Positions 9,760 to 20,375 are shown, counted from the stretch's first letter. The stretch: 64,000 nt of DNA from Legionella saoudiensis (GCF_001465875.1 NZ_LN901323.1:64501-128500); one strand, 5' to 3'. Program-made: numbers and translations. The notes: generated by a model not told the origin, from the sequence alone.

Positions 9760-10800
9760 TTACGCGGCACGAACACGAGCTGCGTTTTTACGCCAAGCGA
9801 TTTGTAGCATAACCAAGAGTATTCCTATAAACATTCCCGAAACCGAGGACACTATAAGCATTAGTCTCTTTTGTGGCGCAATGGGATCGACTGGTGCCGC
9901 TAAAACACCGTCTTCATGAAAGACTGCAACCTTATCCACATCAATCTTAAACGATTGGTAATAGGCGAGTTTTGCTTGCAGATCACGAAGGTTTGGCGTA
10001 AACGCATCATCGGAAGCGCGCTTGGATAAATTTTTTATTTCCGCTTGCATTCGTTCCAAAGGAGCTTCATGGGCGTCATTCATTATTGCTTCGTCATCCC
10101 AAAAGGTACGTGCGCTCGCCAATTGCACTGTGCGTACTTTCTCTTTTAATTGTGCGATACGATCCTGGCGTTTGGCACGTGCCGTTTTGCGTGCAATGTC
10201 TATTTGATGGCGTAAATTATTTACCAATACTTGATTTTGTTGCTGCATATCGTGCAATAAAGCATTTAGAGATTGCGATTTGACTACGCTAATAAATTGC
10301 GTGAGCCATATTGCTACCTGCTTAGCATCTGCACCACGAATTGCAACTGTATACTTTATAAACTGGTCATTCGTTTGCTTTGGATTAGGGACGATCGCGA
10401 ATGCGTAAGAAAAAGTTTTATAAAGCTGGGTAAGGGAGCGCCCGTCTTTTATGCTTGCCGGTAATGCCGGGAGGTAATAATGCTCAAAGAAATAATGTTT
10501 TGCTTTCTCCGAGAGTAAGACGTCATTAAACACATTATTAACGTCTTTGACAGTTAGTGGTTTTAATGGCGAATTGTCCCAGGAACGTCCTTGATTAAGC
10601 TCAGCAATATCCCCTTCACTTGCCGAAGTAAGCCTAATTTTAGCTTCATAAACTGGGGTACTAAAATAAATAGCAGCGCAACCTAAGACTAATCCCAATA
10701 AGGTACATAAACTTATCAATACTTTATTTTGGTAAAAAATACCTAACATATCCATCATACTGATATCATGGTTAACACCACCAATACCTTCTGTTTGCAT
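9760..10800 (-). CDS. wzz: Wzz/polysaccharide chain-length determinant protein
   Basis: A 346-residue inner-membrane protein with the Wzz layout: a short cytoplasmic N-terminus (about 30 residues), a first membrane helix (NKVLISLCTLLGLVLGC), a long periplasmic helical domain, and a second helix near the C-terminus (LIVSSVSGMFIGILLVML) preceded by a Pro-containing stretch (APVDPIAPQKR) typical of the family. It sets the modal length of O-antigen or related chains made by a Wzy polymerase, consistent with the adjacent polysaccharide genes. The start has GGAG nine bases upstream. It faces away from wzx, sharing a divergent promoter region of 174 bases (10801-10974). Confidence 0.85.
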   Translation of the reverse strand: MQTEGIGGVNHDISMMDMLGIFYQNKVLISLCTLLGLVLGCAAIYFSTPVYEAKIRLTSASEGDIAELNQGRSWDNSPLKPLTVKDVNNVFNDVLLSEKAKHYFFEHYYLPALPASIKDGRSLTQLYKTFSYAFAIVPNPKQTNDQFIKYTVAIRGADAKQVAIWLTQFISVVKSQSLNALLHDMQQQNQVLVNNLRHQIDIARKTARAKRQDRIAQLKEKVRTVQLASARTFWDDEAIMNDAHEAPLERMQAEIKNLSKRASDDAFTPNLRDLQAKLAYYQSFKIDVDKVAVFHEDGVLAAPVDPIAPQKRLMLIVSSVSGMFIGILLVMLQIAWRKNAARVRAA

Positions 10801-10974
10801 CGTAAACTACTCCAATTATGGATTAACTTAAAAGATATAGGCTGGATACTAAATAGTAATATCTTCTTTGTCAAAGAATAGGGTTTAGAGGTTGTTGACA
10901 GAAAATAAAAATTACGTATTATCATCCCCTAGTGCAGGCAGTATGTAATCGACTTTTCGCAAGCCAGGATCGAA

Positions 10975-12528
10975 GTGAGCTTTAAAAAAAATCTTATTGC
11001 TAATTATGCCAGTCAGATTTATATGACATTGGCAGGCATCCTCATCTTACCTTTGTATCTTAAATACATGGGGGCAGAGGCTTATGGGTTAGTAGGTTTT
11101 TTTACCGCCTTACAAAGCTGGTTTAATGTACTTGATTTGGGCTTAAGTCCTAGCATTTCCCGTGAAACTGCAAGAATGCGCGCTGGCGCAATAAGCGCCC
11201 AAAATTACCGTGAACTATTACGAGTCCTGCAATTACTGTTTTTCATTATTATGCTCGTTGGTACTGGAGTGCTGTTTTTACTGGCACCATACATTTCTCA
11301 CTCCTGGTTACAAGCTCAAACCATTCCGGCTCACGAAATCCAAGTAGCCTTACAATTAATGGCGGCCAGTATCGGTTTACGCTGGATGTGTGGTTTATAT
11401 CGCGCAACGGTAATCGGCGCGGAGCGCTTTGTTTGGCTAAGTTATTATACTTGGGTCTTTACTACATTACGGTACTTAGGCGTCTTACTGGTTTTAATCT
11501 ATATTGGAACAACACCTTTTTTATTTTTTCTTTACCAAATCATTATTTCTGCTTTTGAGCTAGCCTTTCTTGCCAGCAAAGCCATTCGTGAATTTCCTGT
11601 CCTTTCTCAGGAGCAAAAACTGTCCTGGAAACTGATAGATTTGGTGACATGTATTAAACCTATCCTCCCCTTTGCATTGAGCATTGCAGTCACCTCCTCT
11701 ATTTGGATAGTCATCACCCAAACCGATAAATTGATTCTCTCCAGATTATTATCGCTTACAGAGTATGGTTATTTTACCTTAGGAGTGCTCGCTGCTAGTG
11801 GCGTTATGCTCTTTAGTGCCCCATTTAGCATGGTACTACAACCGCGTTTGGCTAAGTTGAAGGCTGAGGGGAAGGATAAGGAGTTGCTTACTTTATATCG
11901 GCAGGCAACTCAATTTGTGGCGTCAATTACCATTCCCGCCAGTATTGTTTTGGCATTTTTTCCCGAGCAGGTGCTTTGGTTGTGGACGAATAATCTTAGT
12001 GTCGCTAATGCAACAGCGCCAGTCTTGCGCTTGTATGCCCTGGGCAATGCGGCATTGGCATTTACAACGTTCCCTTATTATTTACAATATGCTAATGGCA
12101 CCATGCGTTTGCATTTAATTGGTAATACTTGCTTTGCTCTACTACTTATTCCATCCATTATCGCCGCAACATTGCATTTTGGAATGATTGGTGCAGCCAA
12201 GGTTTGGTTTTTAGCGAATATTAGTTTCTTTCTTATTTGGACCGCCTTTGTGCATCGCCGCTTTATAAAAAATACACATCTGCGTTGGTTGTGTGCTGAT
12301 TTACTACCCATTGTATTGCTCTCATTGCTAACCGTGGCTTCATTAAACGGTTTGATTGCGACGCCAGATAATAAGTTAACCTGGATTGTGAAAATTGGCA
12401 TAATTTCTGTGAGTTGTGTAGCGTTAAATTTATTGTTGGTTAAATTTCCTTTGGTGGCTGGAGTGTTGCGGAAGTTTTTTGATTCGAAGATTCGCGTTAA
12501 GAAACATTCCTCTTCGACTTTATCTTAA
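10975..12528 (+). CDS. wzx: Wzx-type polysaccharide flippase
   Basis: A 517-residue integral membrane protein with about twelve to fourteen hydrophobic segments of the polysaccharide-transporter (MATE-like) family. The N-terminus (NLIANYASQIYMTLAGILILPLYLKYMGAEAYGLVGF) has the usual layout of lipid-linked oligosaccharide flippases; such proteins move undecaprenyl-linked repeat units across the inner membrane. The GTG at 10975 is the start, with AGGA about five bases before it. It is transcribed opposite to the rest of the polysaccharide operon and converges on asnB (gap 109 bases). The specific substrate cannot be told from sequence; family call is strong. Confidence 0.88.
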   Translation: MSFKKNLIANYASQIYMTLAGILILPLYLKYMGAEAYGLVGFFTALQSWFNVLDLGLSPSISRETARMRAGAISAQNYRELLRVLQLLFFIIMLVGTGVLFLLAPYISHSWLQAQTIPAHEIQVALQLMAASIGLRWMCGLYRATVIGAERFVWLSYYTWVFTTLRYLGVLLVLIYIGTTPFLFFLYQIIISAFELAFLASKAIREFPVLSQEQKLSWKLIDLVTCIKPILPFALSIAVTSSIWIVITQTDKLILSRLLSLTEYGYFTLGVLAASGVMLFSAPFSMVLQPRLAKLKAEGKDKELLTLYRQATQFVASITIPASIVLAFFPEQVLWLWTNNLSVANATAPVLRLYALGNAALAFTTFPYYLQYANGTMRLHLIGNTCFALLLIPSIIAATLHFGMIGAAKVWFLANISFFLIWTAFVHRRFIKNTHLRWLCADLLPIVLLSLLTVASLNGLIATPDNKLTWIVKIGIISVSCVALNLLLVKFPLVAGVLRKFFDSKIRVKKHSSSTLS

Positions 12529-12637
12529 AGTTGGGATGTCTCGTTGGTTGGTGACTCCCTCTGCTTTCGTGATTGTAAGCCGACTTTTACAGCCAGCCTA
12601 CTTGAATACTTAAGCATTGGATAGACAGCGTGATGAG

Positions 12638-14563
12638 TTACTGCGCTTCCCACCAGGCTTGAAACATTAGAATATTCCATAGCAATGCGGAAAAATTTCC
12701 TTTTCCGTGTAGGTGTTGTTGCCACATTAAACGTATGGCCGCAGAATTGAAAATCCCTTCTTTTTGTAAGCGTTGCTCGTTGAGAAGAACCTCAGCCCAA
12801 TCTCGTAAAGGACCACGTAACCATTCCGACAGCGGAATGGAAAAACCCATTTTTGGGCGTTCAATTAAGGAGCGAGGAACATAACGGTCTAATAATTGGC
12901 GTAATGGCCATTTACTTTGCCCCTCACGCAATTTCATTGACAACGGCAGAGTCCAGGCAAATTCAATTAAACGATGATCTAAAAAAGGTACGCGTGTTTC
13001 TAAAGATACCCCCATTGCGGCCCTATCTACTTTGACTAAAATATCATCCGGTAAATAAGAAACAAAATCCATTGCCATCATCCGATTCACATCATCCAAC
13101 TGGGACAAGTCGGCATGATGCTGATCCATAAACACATTAGGCTCAACACCTTCCGTAACTAGTAATGAGTAAGGCTTGTCATGATGAGAAACCAAGCGAC
13201 GATAAGCTTCATTCACGGTAGCGCTGGCTAGGACATATGCACCTTTATGCACTTTACTACCTACCTGTGAATAATGCTTTAATATGGGCAAAATGGAAGA
13301 AACCCGATCCCAGGTACGTGGTGATATCTGGCGCATAACGGTTGCAGCTCCCCTGCGTACAGGTAGAGGCACCTTATTGATCTTATTCCACAACTTGGAA
13401 GTCATTGTATAACGATTGTAACCACAGAATAATTCATCACCCGCATCACCACTTAAGGCTACGGTCACTTGCTGTTTCGCTAACTCCGAAACGAGAAAGG
13501 TAGGTATTTGTGATGAATCGGAAAAAGGTTCATCGTATAAAGTCGATAATTTGGGGATTACTGCTAAAGCATCTTCAATAGTAACGTAAAGCTCTGTATG
13601 CTGGGTTCCTAAATGGTCTGCAACCGCTTTCGCATACTTCGCTTCATTATAGTTTGTCTCATGAAAGCCAATAGAAAAAGTGCGTACTGGTCGCATCGAT
13701 TGCGCCTGCATTAATGCCACTACCGTTGATGAATCAATCCCTCCAGAAAGAAATGCCCCCAGTGGCACATCCGCAATCATTTGTTGAGCAATAGCATCTT
13801 TTGCCAGACGCTCTAATTCATCAATTGCCTCCTGTGCATCACCTGTGAACGGAGAAGAAAAACCCGTCAATGCAGTCTGAGTTGCAGACCAATAATTTTT
13901 CACTACCGGTTGTGGATTGTTTAAAGAGAGCTGTAAAAAAGATCCGGGCGCTAATTTATGAATATTTTTATAAATTGAATGGGGAGCAGGGATATAGTTA
14001 TGTCGTAAAAATAGAGCTAAAGCATCGGGATTAAGCTCCTTTTTAAAATCAGGATGTACCTTAAGCGCCTTTAACTCCGAGCCAAAAAGAAAGGCATCAT
14101 TCTGCCATCCGTAGTAGAGCGGTTTTTCCCCAGCCCGATCTCGGGCTAAGGTTAATATCTGTGATTGCTTATCCCATAGGGCAAAAGCAAACATCCCTAT
14201 GCTGCGCTCAATAGTTTTTTCAATACCCCAAGCCTCAAAACCTGCCAGCAAAGTTTCAGTATCCGAGTGGCCACGCCAATTGTGCAAAGCCAATTCTTCT
14301 CTAAGGGTTAAATGGTTATAAATTTCACCATTAAAAACAATCATAAAACGACCACTGGAGGAAACCATCGGCTGATGTCCTGCTGGAGATAAATCGACAA
14401 TAGCAAGACGTGTATGAGCTAATCCTATGCCTGCTTGTGCATCAAACCAGGTTCCATGATCATCAGGGCCTCGATGTGCAATAGACTGACACATTGCAGA
14501 CAATAATTGCTCTGCACCAGATGCCCAGTCCGTTCGAGATAAAATTCCTGAAAATCCACACAT
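12638..14563 (-). CDS. asnB: asparagine synthase (glutamine-hydrolysing)-type amidotransferase
   Basis: A 641-residue protein. The glutaminase domain begins with the N-terminal nucleophile Cys2 (MCGFSGIL) and has the RLAIVDLSPAGHQP and FNGEIYNH motifs. The synthetase domain (from about residue 230) has the ATP pyrophosphatase motif GAFLSGGIDSS. It is the last gene of the minus-strand polysaccharide operon and its ATG shares one base with the stop of the preceding glycosyltransferase (TAATG), implying coupling. Family members in such loci (for example WbpS-like proteins) are thought to amidate uronic acids of the glycan, which fits the nucleotide-sugar dehydrogenase upstream; simple asparagine synthesis remains possible. 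Confidence 0.88.
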   Translation of the reverse strand: MCGFSGILSRTDWASGAEQLLSAMCQSIAHRGPDDHGTWFDAQAGIGLAHTRLAIVDLSPAGHQPMVSSSGRFMIVFNGEIYNHLTLREELALHNWRGHSDTETLLAGFEAWGIEKTIERSIGMFAFALWDKQSQILTLARDRAGEKPLYYGWQNDAFLFGSELKALKVHPDFKKELNPDALALFLRHNYIPAPHSIYKNIHKLAPGSFLQLSLNNPQPVVKNYWSATQTALTGFSSPFTGDAQEAIDELERLAKDAIAQQMIADVPLGAFLSGGIDSSTVVALMQAQSMRPVRTFSIGFHETNYNEAKYAKAVADHLGTQHTELYVTIEDALAVIPKLSTLYDEPFSDSSQIPTFLVSELAKQQVTVALSGDAGDELFCGYNRYTMTSKLWNKINKVPLPVRRGAATVMRQISPRTWDRVSSILPILKHYSQVGSKVHKGAYVLASATVNEAYRRLVSHHDKPYSLLVTEGVEPNVFMDQHHADLSQLDDVNRMMAMDFVSYLPDDILVKVDRAAMGVSLETRVPFLDHRLIEFAWTLPLSMKLREGQSKWPLRQLLDRYVPRSLIERPKMGFSIPLSEWLRGPLRDWAEVLLNEQRLQKEGIFNSAAIRLMWQQHLHGKGNFSALLWNILMFQAWWEAQ

Positions 14564-15708
14564 TAATGAGATAACTCCGCAATATCCCGATATAAAGCAT
14601 AAAAACGCTCACGGGCTCTGTCTATAGAAAACTGATCGCGTACACGAATAGCTGCCTTTTCACCTAAAAACCGACGCTGCTCTGCAGGCATACATATGAC
14701 CTTAGTTAATCCAGCCGCCAGTGCCATCGGATCATCTGCGGCGACAATCACCGCAGCATCACCGGCTAACACTTTGGCATCGCCTACGTGAGTAGCAACA
14801 CAAGGCAATCCCATAGACATGGCCTCTCCTAAGCCATTGGGAAAACCTTCGGTACGTGAGGGCATGCAAAATACATCCATGGCGGCTAAACATTCGGGAA
14901 TATCATGACGCTCACCCAGTAAAAGAAACGAGGAGGTTAAACCAAAAGAATCCAGTTGTTTTAGCAATTCCTGATTATCGTAATCGCAACCTCGGCCAAT
15001 TAACAAAAAATGAACCTTTCGATTATGCACTCGCTCTAAAAAAGCAACCGCATTAATAAACACATCCTGCCCTTTATCCAAATGTAATCGGCCCACACAG
15101 CCAACAATAAAATCATCCGCCCCTAAACCTAGTTCATGCCGTACTTTGGTTGCATCAATCTGTTGCGCATCAAAACGTGCAAAATCAAAACCATTGTGGA
15201 TAACCAGCATTTTTTTAGCACTATAACCATAAGATATATGGGCGTTTTTAGCCGCTTCGGCAACACAAATTATTTTTTTAGGTATTGTATAAGAGAGCAG
15301 CGCACAAAAGCGCATCAGCACATAAGTCATCCGGCTATTTTGGGGTACAAATGTATTACGAATTCCCCAAATCACATTACGACAACCTGCCATACGAGCA
15401 GCTAAACCACCAAAAAAATCAGCATGATACATCCAGGTTTGAATTATTGATGATTTATGAGCTTTTAATAATTTAATCAATGCCCAAAAATTAGCAGGAA
15501 TCGCCGATAAGCGACTAAAATTTAACGCATGCACCGTAAAACCTTGGGCTTGCAACGTCTTACCAATGGTACCCAAACCGCTAAGTGAAATAACGAATAC
15601 ATTATCTATAGAATGAGGATCAGACAGTAAAAGACGTTTGAGCATCTGTTCTGCCCCACCGACCTCTAAGCCAGTGATAATATGGATGATCTTATTTGGA
15701 GTAGTCAT
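14563..15708 (-). CDS. glycosyltransferase, GT4-like
   Basis: A 381-residue retaining glycosyltransferase of the GT-B fold. The N-terminus carries IITGLEVGGAEQML, typical of family 4 acceptor domains. The C-terminal domain has VGCVGRLHLDKGQDVFINA and the donor-site E-x7-E region PSRTEGFPNGLGEAM. It probably adds one sugar of the surface-polysaccharide repeat unit at the cytoplasmic face of the membrane. An AGGA element precedes the ATG by eight bases. It sits 30 bases after the polymerase-like gene and is joined to asnB by a one-base overlap. Donor and acceptor are unknown. Confidence 0.88.
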   Translation of the reverse strand: MTTPNKIIHIITGLEVGGAEQMLKRLLLSDPHSIDNVFVISLSGLGTIGKTLQAQGFTVHALNFSRLSAIPANFWALIKLLKAHKSSIIQTWMYHADFFGGLAARMAGCRNVIWGIRNTFVPQNSRMTYVLMRFCALLSYTIPKKIICVAEAAKNAHISYGYSAKKMLVIHNGFDFARFDAQQIDATKVRHELGLGADDFIVGCVGRLHLDKGQDVFINAVAFLERVHNRKVHFLLIGRGCDYDNQELLKQLDSFGLTSSFLLLGERHDIPECLAAMDVFCMPSRTEGFPNGLGEAMSMGLPCVATHVGDAKVLAGDAAVIVAADDPMALAAGLTKVICMPAEQRRFLGEKAAIRVRDQFSIDRARERFYALYRDIAELSH

Positions 15709-15738
15709 TTATATATCCTATATATACCCTATTCGCAT

Positions 15739-16860
15739 TTAACTAGCCAACGCATAAGAATGCGGACGTAGTTGTTTGGGGTTATATCGAACACGCTCGT
15801 AGCTAAGAAAAATTAAATACACTACGATAAAAGGGAGCTTATAACGAACGATGGTACCCACATTGCTAACGATTACACCATACATACACATGCCAGAAAG
15901 GAAAAAGCACAACCACATCAGTGTCTGTTTGGGAAGCTCTTGATAAGAACGCCAAGTAAACACCGTCAATATCCCAACTACAGCAATATTTTCCAATGAT
16001 TGTATTAATTGCAGCTTAGAATTTGTTGCCCAAGGCAAAGGATAAAATAAGGCTCTAAACAGGCCTAATACTATCTGCCAGAGGCAATCGCCTAAACTAA
16101 CAATAGCATGATAATCAGCCAGTTTACCGCCATCTTCTAAATACATGCGTATGCGGTAATATTCAATCTTATCAACAATAAAAGGAAATGCTAGATAAAA
16201 TAATGTGCCAAAGATGGCAAACAATATTAAAAATTGTTTTCGCGTATAATGCAGGTTGCTGTACTTATCAAAAAGATAGGCACCAGAAAAGAGTACCACT
16301 AATAATGCGTTTTGCATTTTTATCTGCACCAGCAAAATAAGGCAGATTACCGTAAATAAGTACCATCCTCGCATCAAAGTCCATAAGGCCATGAGCATCA
16401 TCGTGCAAATCAACATATCACGCAGCCCTAACGAACTGTATAAAATCAGACTGGGGTAAAATAATAAAAACCATAAAACCCAACCACGTAACCTTAATGC
16501 GGCTGAGGCCCAAATGAATACTGAAATCATTAAAAATTTATTAAAAAAGCCTAGGCTATTTACTGTTTCAACAAAGGGCAACGGAAAAAGAGCATACATA
16601 TAAGCAGCTTCTGTAACCCGCGAATTATAAAAATTAGAATTGTAATTAAAATCTCTTATAGAGCTTAGCATGCGCCAATAAGTGAACTGATCGGGCATAT
16701 AGTGCGGATCAAATAACACGCCATTTAAGCAATAGGGAGCAAAACTGATAAGGGCCAAACAAATTGCATGCGAACCCTTAATTTTACCTAATAAGTACGC
16801 AGCAAAAATAATCATCAAGCATACTAATAAATTGGGTAAATCCCAGATCATGAAGTGCAT
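15739..16860 (-). CDS. Wzy/EpsG-like polysaccharide polymerase
   Basis: A 373-residue protein of about ten hydrophobic helices. The pattern, with YMPDQFTYW in a loop after the second or third helix and YSSLGLRDMLI before a later helix, resembles EpsG/Wzy polymerases that join lipid-linked repeat units in the periplasm. No other polymerase is visible in the locus, which already has Wzx and Wzz, so position supports this. The start overlaps the end of the upstream glycosyltransferase gene by 13 bases. Polymerases of this kind are very divergent, so the call rests on topology, the short motif and context. Confidence 0.7.
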   Translation of the reverse strand: MHFMIWDLPNLLVCLMIIFAAYLLGKIKGSHAICLALISFAPYCLNGVLFDPHYMPDQFTYWRMLSSIRDFNYNSNFYNSRVTEAAYMYALFPLPFVETVNSLGFFNKFLMISVFIWASAALRLRGWVLWFLLFYPSLILYSSLGLRDMLICTMMLMALWTLMRGWYLFTVICLILLVQIKMQNALLVVLFSGAYLFDKYSNLHYTRKQFLILFAIFGTLFYLAFPFIVDKIEYYRIRMYLEDGGKLADYHAIVSLGDCLWQIVLGLFRALFYPLPWATNSKLQLIQSLENIAVVGILTVFTWRSYQELPKQTLMWLCFFLSGMCMYGVIVSNVGTIVRYKLPFIVVYLIFLSYERVRYNPKQLRPHSYALAS

Positions 16861-17996
16861 CCTCGGGTTGATAAATAAAGTTCTTGGTAGATATTAAGAT
16901 GGGCATCGACGATACGCTCTATAGCAAACTCGCGCTCGGCCAATACTCGCCCAGCATTGCCTAATTGCTGGCGATAATCATGATCCTCAATTAATTGTTT
17001 CATTGTTACTGCCAAAGCATCAACATCACGAACCGGCACTAGTAAACCAGTTTGATTTGGCTCAATTGCATCCCGGCAACCGGGAACATCGGTGGTAATT
17101 ACGGCACGTCCACAGGCAGCTGCTTCAACTAATACTTTAGGCAGCCCTTCTCGATAAGAGGGTAATACGACCAGATTCGCTTGCTCTATTATTTGGGCAA
17201 TATCATCACGAAACCCAAGGAGCTCAACATCCCCCTCTCTACGCCATTGTGCTAATTGTTCTTTATCAATACACTCAGGATTACCCTCGTCTACATCTCC
17301 AACTAACAAAAACTGTGCCCTAGTGCCCTCGGCTTTAAGCGCCTTCGCTGCTGCCATATACTCCAATACACCCTTATCTTTTAATAAGCGTGAAATCATG
17401 GCAACCACAACTTTATCCCTACGCTCAGGAGAGGATCTATAAATATTTAGATCCACACCCGAGCCCCGAATTAATACGGTTTGTTCGGCTGTGCAAGTCG
17501 CATTTTGCAAAAAGACTTGGCGGTCATCCGGATTTTGAAATATTACTTTCAAATAGGCATGATCTAAGGCTAGTTTGTATAATTGTCGCACCCCCTGACG
17601 CAAAAATTTAGCCTTAGCTTGCTGCGAGGTGAATAAATAGCCTAAACCGGAAACAGCCGCCACCACCGCCGGAACTTTTAGCAAGCGAGCAACTAAACCA
17701 CCATATAAAATTGGCTTAATGGTAACTAGGTGTACCAAATCAGGTTTTACTTCACGCATCAACCGATAAAAAGCAAATAAGCTTTTTAATTCCACAAAGG
17801 GGTTTCTGCCACTGCGAGATAAAGGGATCGCATGATACGTCAATCCCATTTCTTTAATTTGAGCACTCGCCTGAGCTTCGGGAGTAGCGACATGTACCTC
17901 AAATCCATTTGCCTTAGCCGCAATTGCCAAAGGTAAACGATGAGAGATAAAAAATGCTGCGTCATTAACTATGAACAACAATCGTCGCTCGCTCAT
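16848..17996 (-). CDS. glycosyltransferase, GT4-like
   Basis: A 382-residue GT-B glycosyltransferase. The N-terminal part (LLFIVNDAAFFISHRLPLA, then HLVTIKPILYGG and VAAVSGLGY) is like family 4 enzymes that start bacterial glycans from HexNAc donors, for example PglA-type proteins. The C-terminal domain holds VAMISRLLKDKGV and the E-x7-E region PSYREGLPKVLVEA. The ATG has GGAG five bases upstream and begins seven bases after the dehydrogenase gene. It is likely one of two sugar-adding enzymes for the repeat unit; sugar specificity is not deducible. Confidence 0.88.
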   Translation of the reverse strand: MSERRLLFIVNDAAFFISHRLPLAIAAKANGFEVHVATPEAQASAQIKEMGLTYHAIPLSRSGRNPFVELKSLFAFYRLMREVKPDLVHLVTIKPILYGGLVARLLKVPAVVAAVSGLGYLFTSQQAKAKFLRQGVRQLYKLALDHAYLKVIFQNPDDRQVFLQNATCTAEQTVLIRGSGVDLNIYRSSPERRDKVVVAMISRLLKDKGVLEYMAAAKALKAEGTRAQFLLVGDVDEGNPECIDKEQLAQWRREGDVELLGFRDDIAQIIEQANLVVLPSYREGLPKVLVEAAACGRAVITTDVPGCRDAIEPNQTGLLVPVRDVDALAVTMKQLIEDHDYRQQLGNAGRVLAEREFAIERIVDAHLNIYQELYLSTRGCTS

Positions 17997-18003
17997 CTTG
18001 CTC

Positions 18004-19299
18004 CTATAAACGTAAATCGCTGCGGTCAGCAGGGAATAAATATTTCAAGTCATACAGCACATGTTGCGCTTTACCAAAAGAACGAATGGCAGTGATTCCC
18101 ATATCTTTAAACTGCTGATGGGCAACGGCTATGACAATTCCATCATATGCTTGTTGCTCTGGTTGTTCAAGCAGGCTTAAACCATATTCATGAGTCACAT
18201 CTTCCGCAGCAGCCCAAGGATCGCACACATCAACCGCAACATTATATTCTTTAAGCTCATTGATAATATCAATAACGCGTGTGTTACGGATATCGGGGCA
18301 ATTTTCTTTAAAAGTTAAGCCCATGACTAACACTCTGGCGCCTTGAACATGGATACGCTCTTTAACCATGGATTTAATCAGTTGCGAAACAACATAAGCC
18401 CCCATGCTGTCATTTAAGCGGCGTCCGGCCAGAATGATTTCAGGATGATAGCCAATAGCCTGAGCCTTATGCGTTAAATAATAAGGATCGACCCCAATGC
18501 AATGTCCTCCCACTAAGCCTGGACGAAAGGGCAAAAAGTTCCATTTTGTTTCCGCAGCTTTAAGTACTGCTTCGGTATCAATACCTAACTTATTAAAAAT
18601 AATTGCTAGCTCATTAATTAAGGCAATATTTAAATCTCGCTGGGTATTTTCAATAACTTTTGCTGCCTCCGCAATTTTAATACTGTCTACCTTATGGGTT
18701 CCTGCTACAATAATTTGCTTATAGAGCCCATCCACTATCTCAGCAACTTCCGGTGTAGAACCAGAGGTCACCTTCATAATTTTAGTGACCCGATGCAGTT
18801 TATCTCCAGGATTTACACGCTCGGGGCTATAACCTGCAAAAAAATCGCGGTTAAATTTCAAACCCGACATCCGCTCAAGAACTGGTACGCAGACTTCTTC
18901 AACAGCACCGGGATAAACCGTAGATTCATAAACAACGATCGCTCCTGGTTGTATTATTGCGCCTACCAACTCACTGGCTTTAATTAAGGGAGTAAAATCT
19001 GGGCGCTTATGCTCATCTATAGGGGTGGGCACCGTAATAATATAGGTATCACAAAAAGCGATTTCCTGAATATTAGCCGTTAAATATAAATGACGTGCTT
19101 CAAGTAATTCCGCACGGCTCACCTCTAAAGTGCTATCATGCCCTTGTTTTAGCTCATTTATGCGATTTTCATTAATATCGAAGCCCATAACTGAGCGTAC
19201 TTTGCCAAATTCAACTGCTAATGGCAAACCTACATAGCCTAAACCGATTAGTGCAAGTTTTCGTTCATCCACCGATGTTAACATCAAAATTTCATCCAT
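18004..19299 (-). CDS. tviB: nucleotide-sugar dehydrogenase, TviB/WbpO type (UDP-HexNAc 6-dehydrogenase)
   Basis: A 431-residue NAD-dependent four-electron dehydrogenase that turns the C6 hydroxyl of a UDP-sugar into a carboxylate. The Rossmann motif [10 protein letters not shown], the TPTP-like [13 protein letters not shown], and the catalytic [12 protein letters not shown] (nucleophilic Cys at about residue 268) are all visible. Overall it resembles the TviB/VipA/WbpO branch, which acts on UDP-GlcNAc or UDP-GalNAc and gives a HexNAc uronic acid, more than UDP-glucose dehydrogenases. The annotated start lacks a clear ribosome-binding site; the Met at residue 6 is an alternative. Substrate assignment is inference from family resemblance. 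Confidence 0.85.
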   Translation of the reverse strand: MDEILMLTSVDERKLALIGLGYVGLPLAVEFGKVRSVMGFDINENRINELKQGHDSTLEVSRAELLEARHLYLTANIQEIAFCDTYIITVPTPIDEHKRPDFTPLIKASELVGAIIQPGAIVVYESTVYPGAVEEVCVPVLERMSGLKFNRDFFAGYSPERVNPGDKLHRVTKIMKVTSGSTPEVAEIVDGLYKQIIVAGTHKVDSIKIAEAAKVIENTQRDLNIALINELAIIFNKLGIDTEAVLKAAETKWNFLPFRPGLVGGHCIGVDPYYLTHKAQAIGYHPEIILAGRRLNDSMGAYVVSQLIKSMVKERIHVQGARVLVMGLTFKENCPDIRNTRVIDIINELKEYNVAVDVCDPWAAAEDVTHEYGLSLLEQPEQQAYDGIVIAVAHQQFKDMGITAIRSFGKAQHVLYDLKYLFPADRSDLRL

Positions 19300-19325
19300 T
19301 CTTTTTAAGGGTTGCCCCTAATTCA

Positions 19326-20375
19326 TCATACTTCTATGTTGACTTGTTGTTTTATATTTTGACTCTTAGATACTGCATAATAATCAAGATACCACGCGAC
19401 AAAATGCTTTACACCCACTTCAACTGGAGTTCCTGGCCTATATCCCACATCCTGCATTAACGCATCGACATCGGCATAAGTATCAGGCACATCGCCAGGT
19501 TGCATAGGTAATAAATTCATTTTTGCCTTTTTACCTAAACACTCTTCCAAAACTTCAATGTAGCGAAGCAAAGGTACTGGGCTACTGTTGCCAATATTGT
19601 AAACTCGCCAAGGGGCAGCACTGGATCCAGGATCAGGAGATTCCCCGGACCACTCAGTATTTGCTTGGGCTACTCGATCATGGACGCGGATTATACCCTC
19701 AACAATATCATTTATATAGGTAAAATCACGGCGATGATTACCAAAATTAAAGACATCAATAGGTTCATCGTTAAGAATCTTGCGTGTAAAATTAAAAATT
19801 GCCATATCTGGCCGCCCCCAAGGTCCATAAACGGTAAAAAAGCGTAGCCCCGTTGTTGGTAGTTGGTAGAGATGGCTGTAGGTATGCGCCATTAATTCAT
19901 TAGCTTTTTTAGTTGCTGCATACAAACTTAATGGATGATCCACATTATCATGGACCGAAAACGGTAATGTTTTGTTCGCGCCATAAACTGAGCTTGAAGA
20001 GGCATAAGACAAGTGTTCAATATGATGATGTCGGCAACCTTCTAAAATATTTACAAAACTCACCAGATTACTGTCAACATAAGCATGAGGATTTTCTAGC
20101 GAGTACCGTACACCAGCTTGCGCTCCTAAGTGAATAACACGTTGGAATTCATGCTCTGCAAATAACTGCGCAATAAGCTCTCTGTCAGCAAGTTCCATGC
20201 GAATAAATTTAAACTGCGAATAATCAGCTAGTTTTTGTAAGCGTGCCTTTTTAAGGTTTACGTCATAATAATCATTTAGATTATCAATCCCAATAACCTC
20301 ATCTCCACGCTGGCATAACTTTTGTACTACATGAAACCCAATAAACCCTGCGGCACCAGTCACCAAAACTTTCAT
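19326..20375 (-). CDS. UDP-glucuronate/UDP-hexuronate epimerase, LspL/CapI type
   Basis: A 349-residue extended short-chain dehydrogenase. It has the NAD-binding [10 protein letters not shown] motif at residues 7-16, the ID-N-L-NDYYD signature typical of UDP-glucuronate epimerases, a Ser-rich SSSSVYG and the catalytic Tyr-Lys pair (YAATK). Such enzymes invert C4 or C5 of a UDP-uronic acid to give, for example, UDP-galacturonate. The next gene is a UDP-HexNAc-type dehydrogenase, so the two may together supply an uronate donor. An AAGGA site lies seven bases before the ATG. It is the first gene of the six-gene operon ending in asnB; the 244 bases upstream should contain the promoter. Confidence 0.85.
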   Translation of the reverse strand: MKVLVTGAAGFIGFHVVQKLCQRGDEVIGIDNLNDYYDVNLKKARLQKLADYSQFKFIRMELADRELIAQLFAEHEFQRVIHLGAQAGVRYSLENPHAYVDSNLVSFVNILEGCRHHHIEHLSYASSSSVYGANKTLPFSVHDNVDHPLSLYAATKKANELMAHTYSHLYQLPTTGLRFFTVYGPWGRPDMAIFNFTRKILNDEPIDVFNFGNHRRDFTYINDIVEGIIRVHDRVAQANTEWSGESPDPGSSAAPWRVYNIGNSSPVPLLRYIEVLEECLGKKAKMNLLPMQPGDVPDTYADVDALMQDVGYRPGTPVEVGVKHFVAWYLDYYAVSKSQNIKQQVNIEV

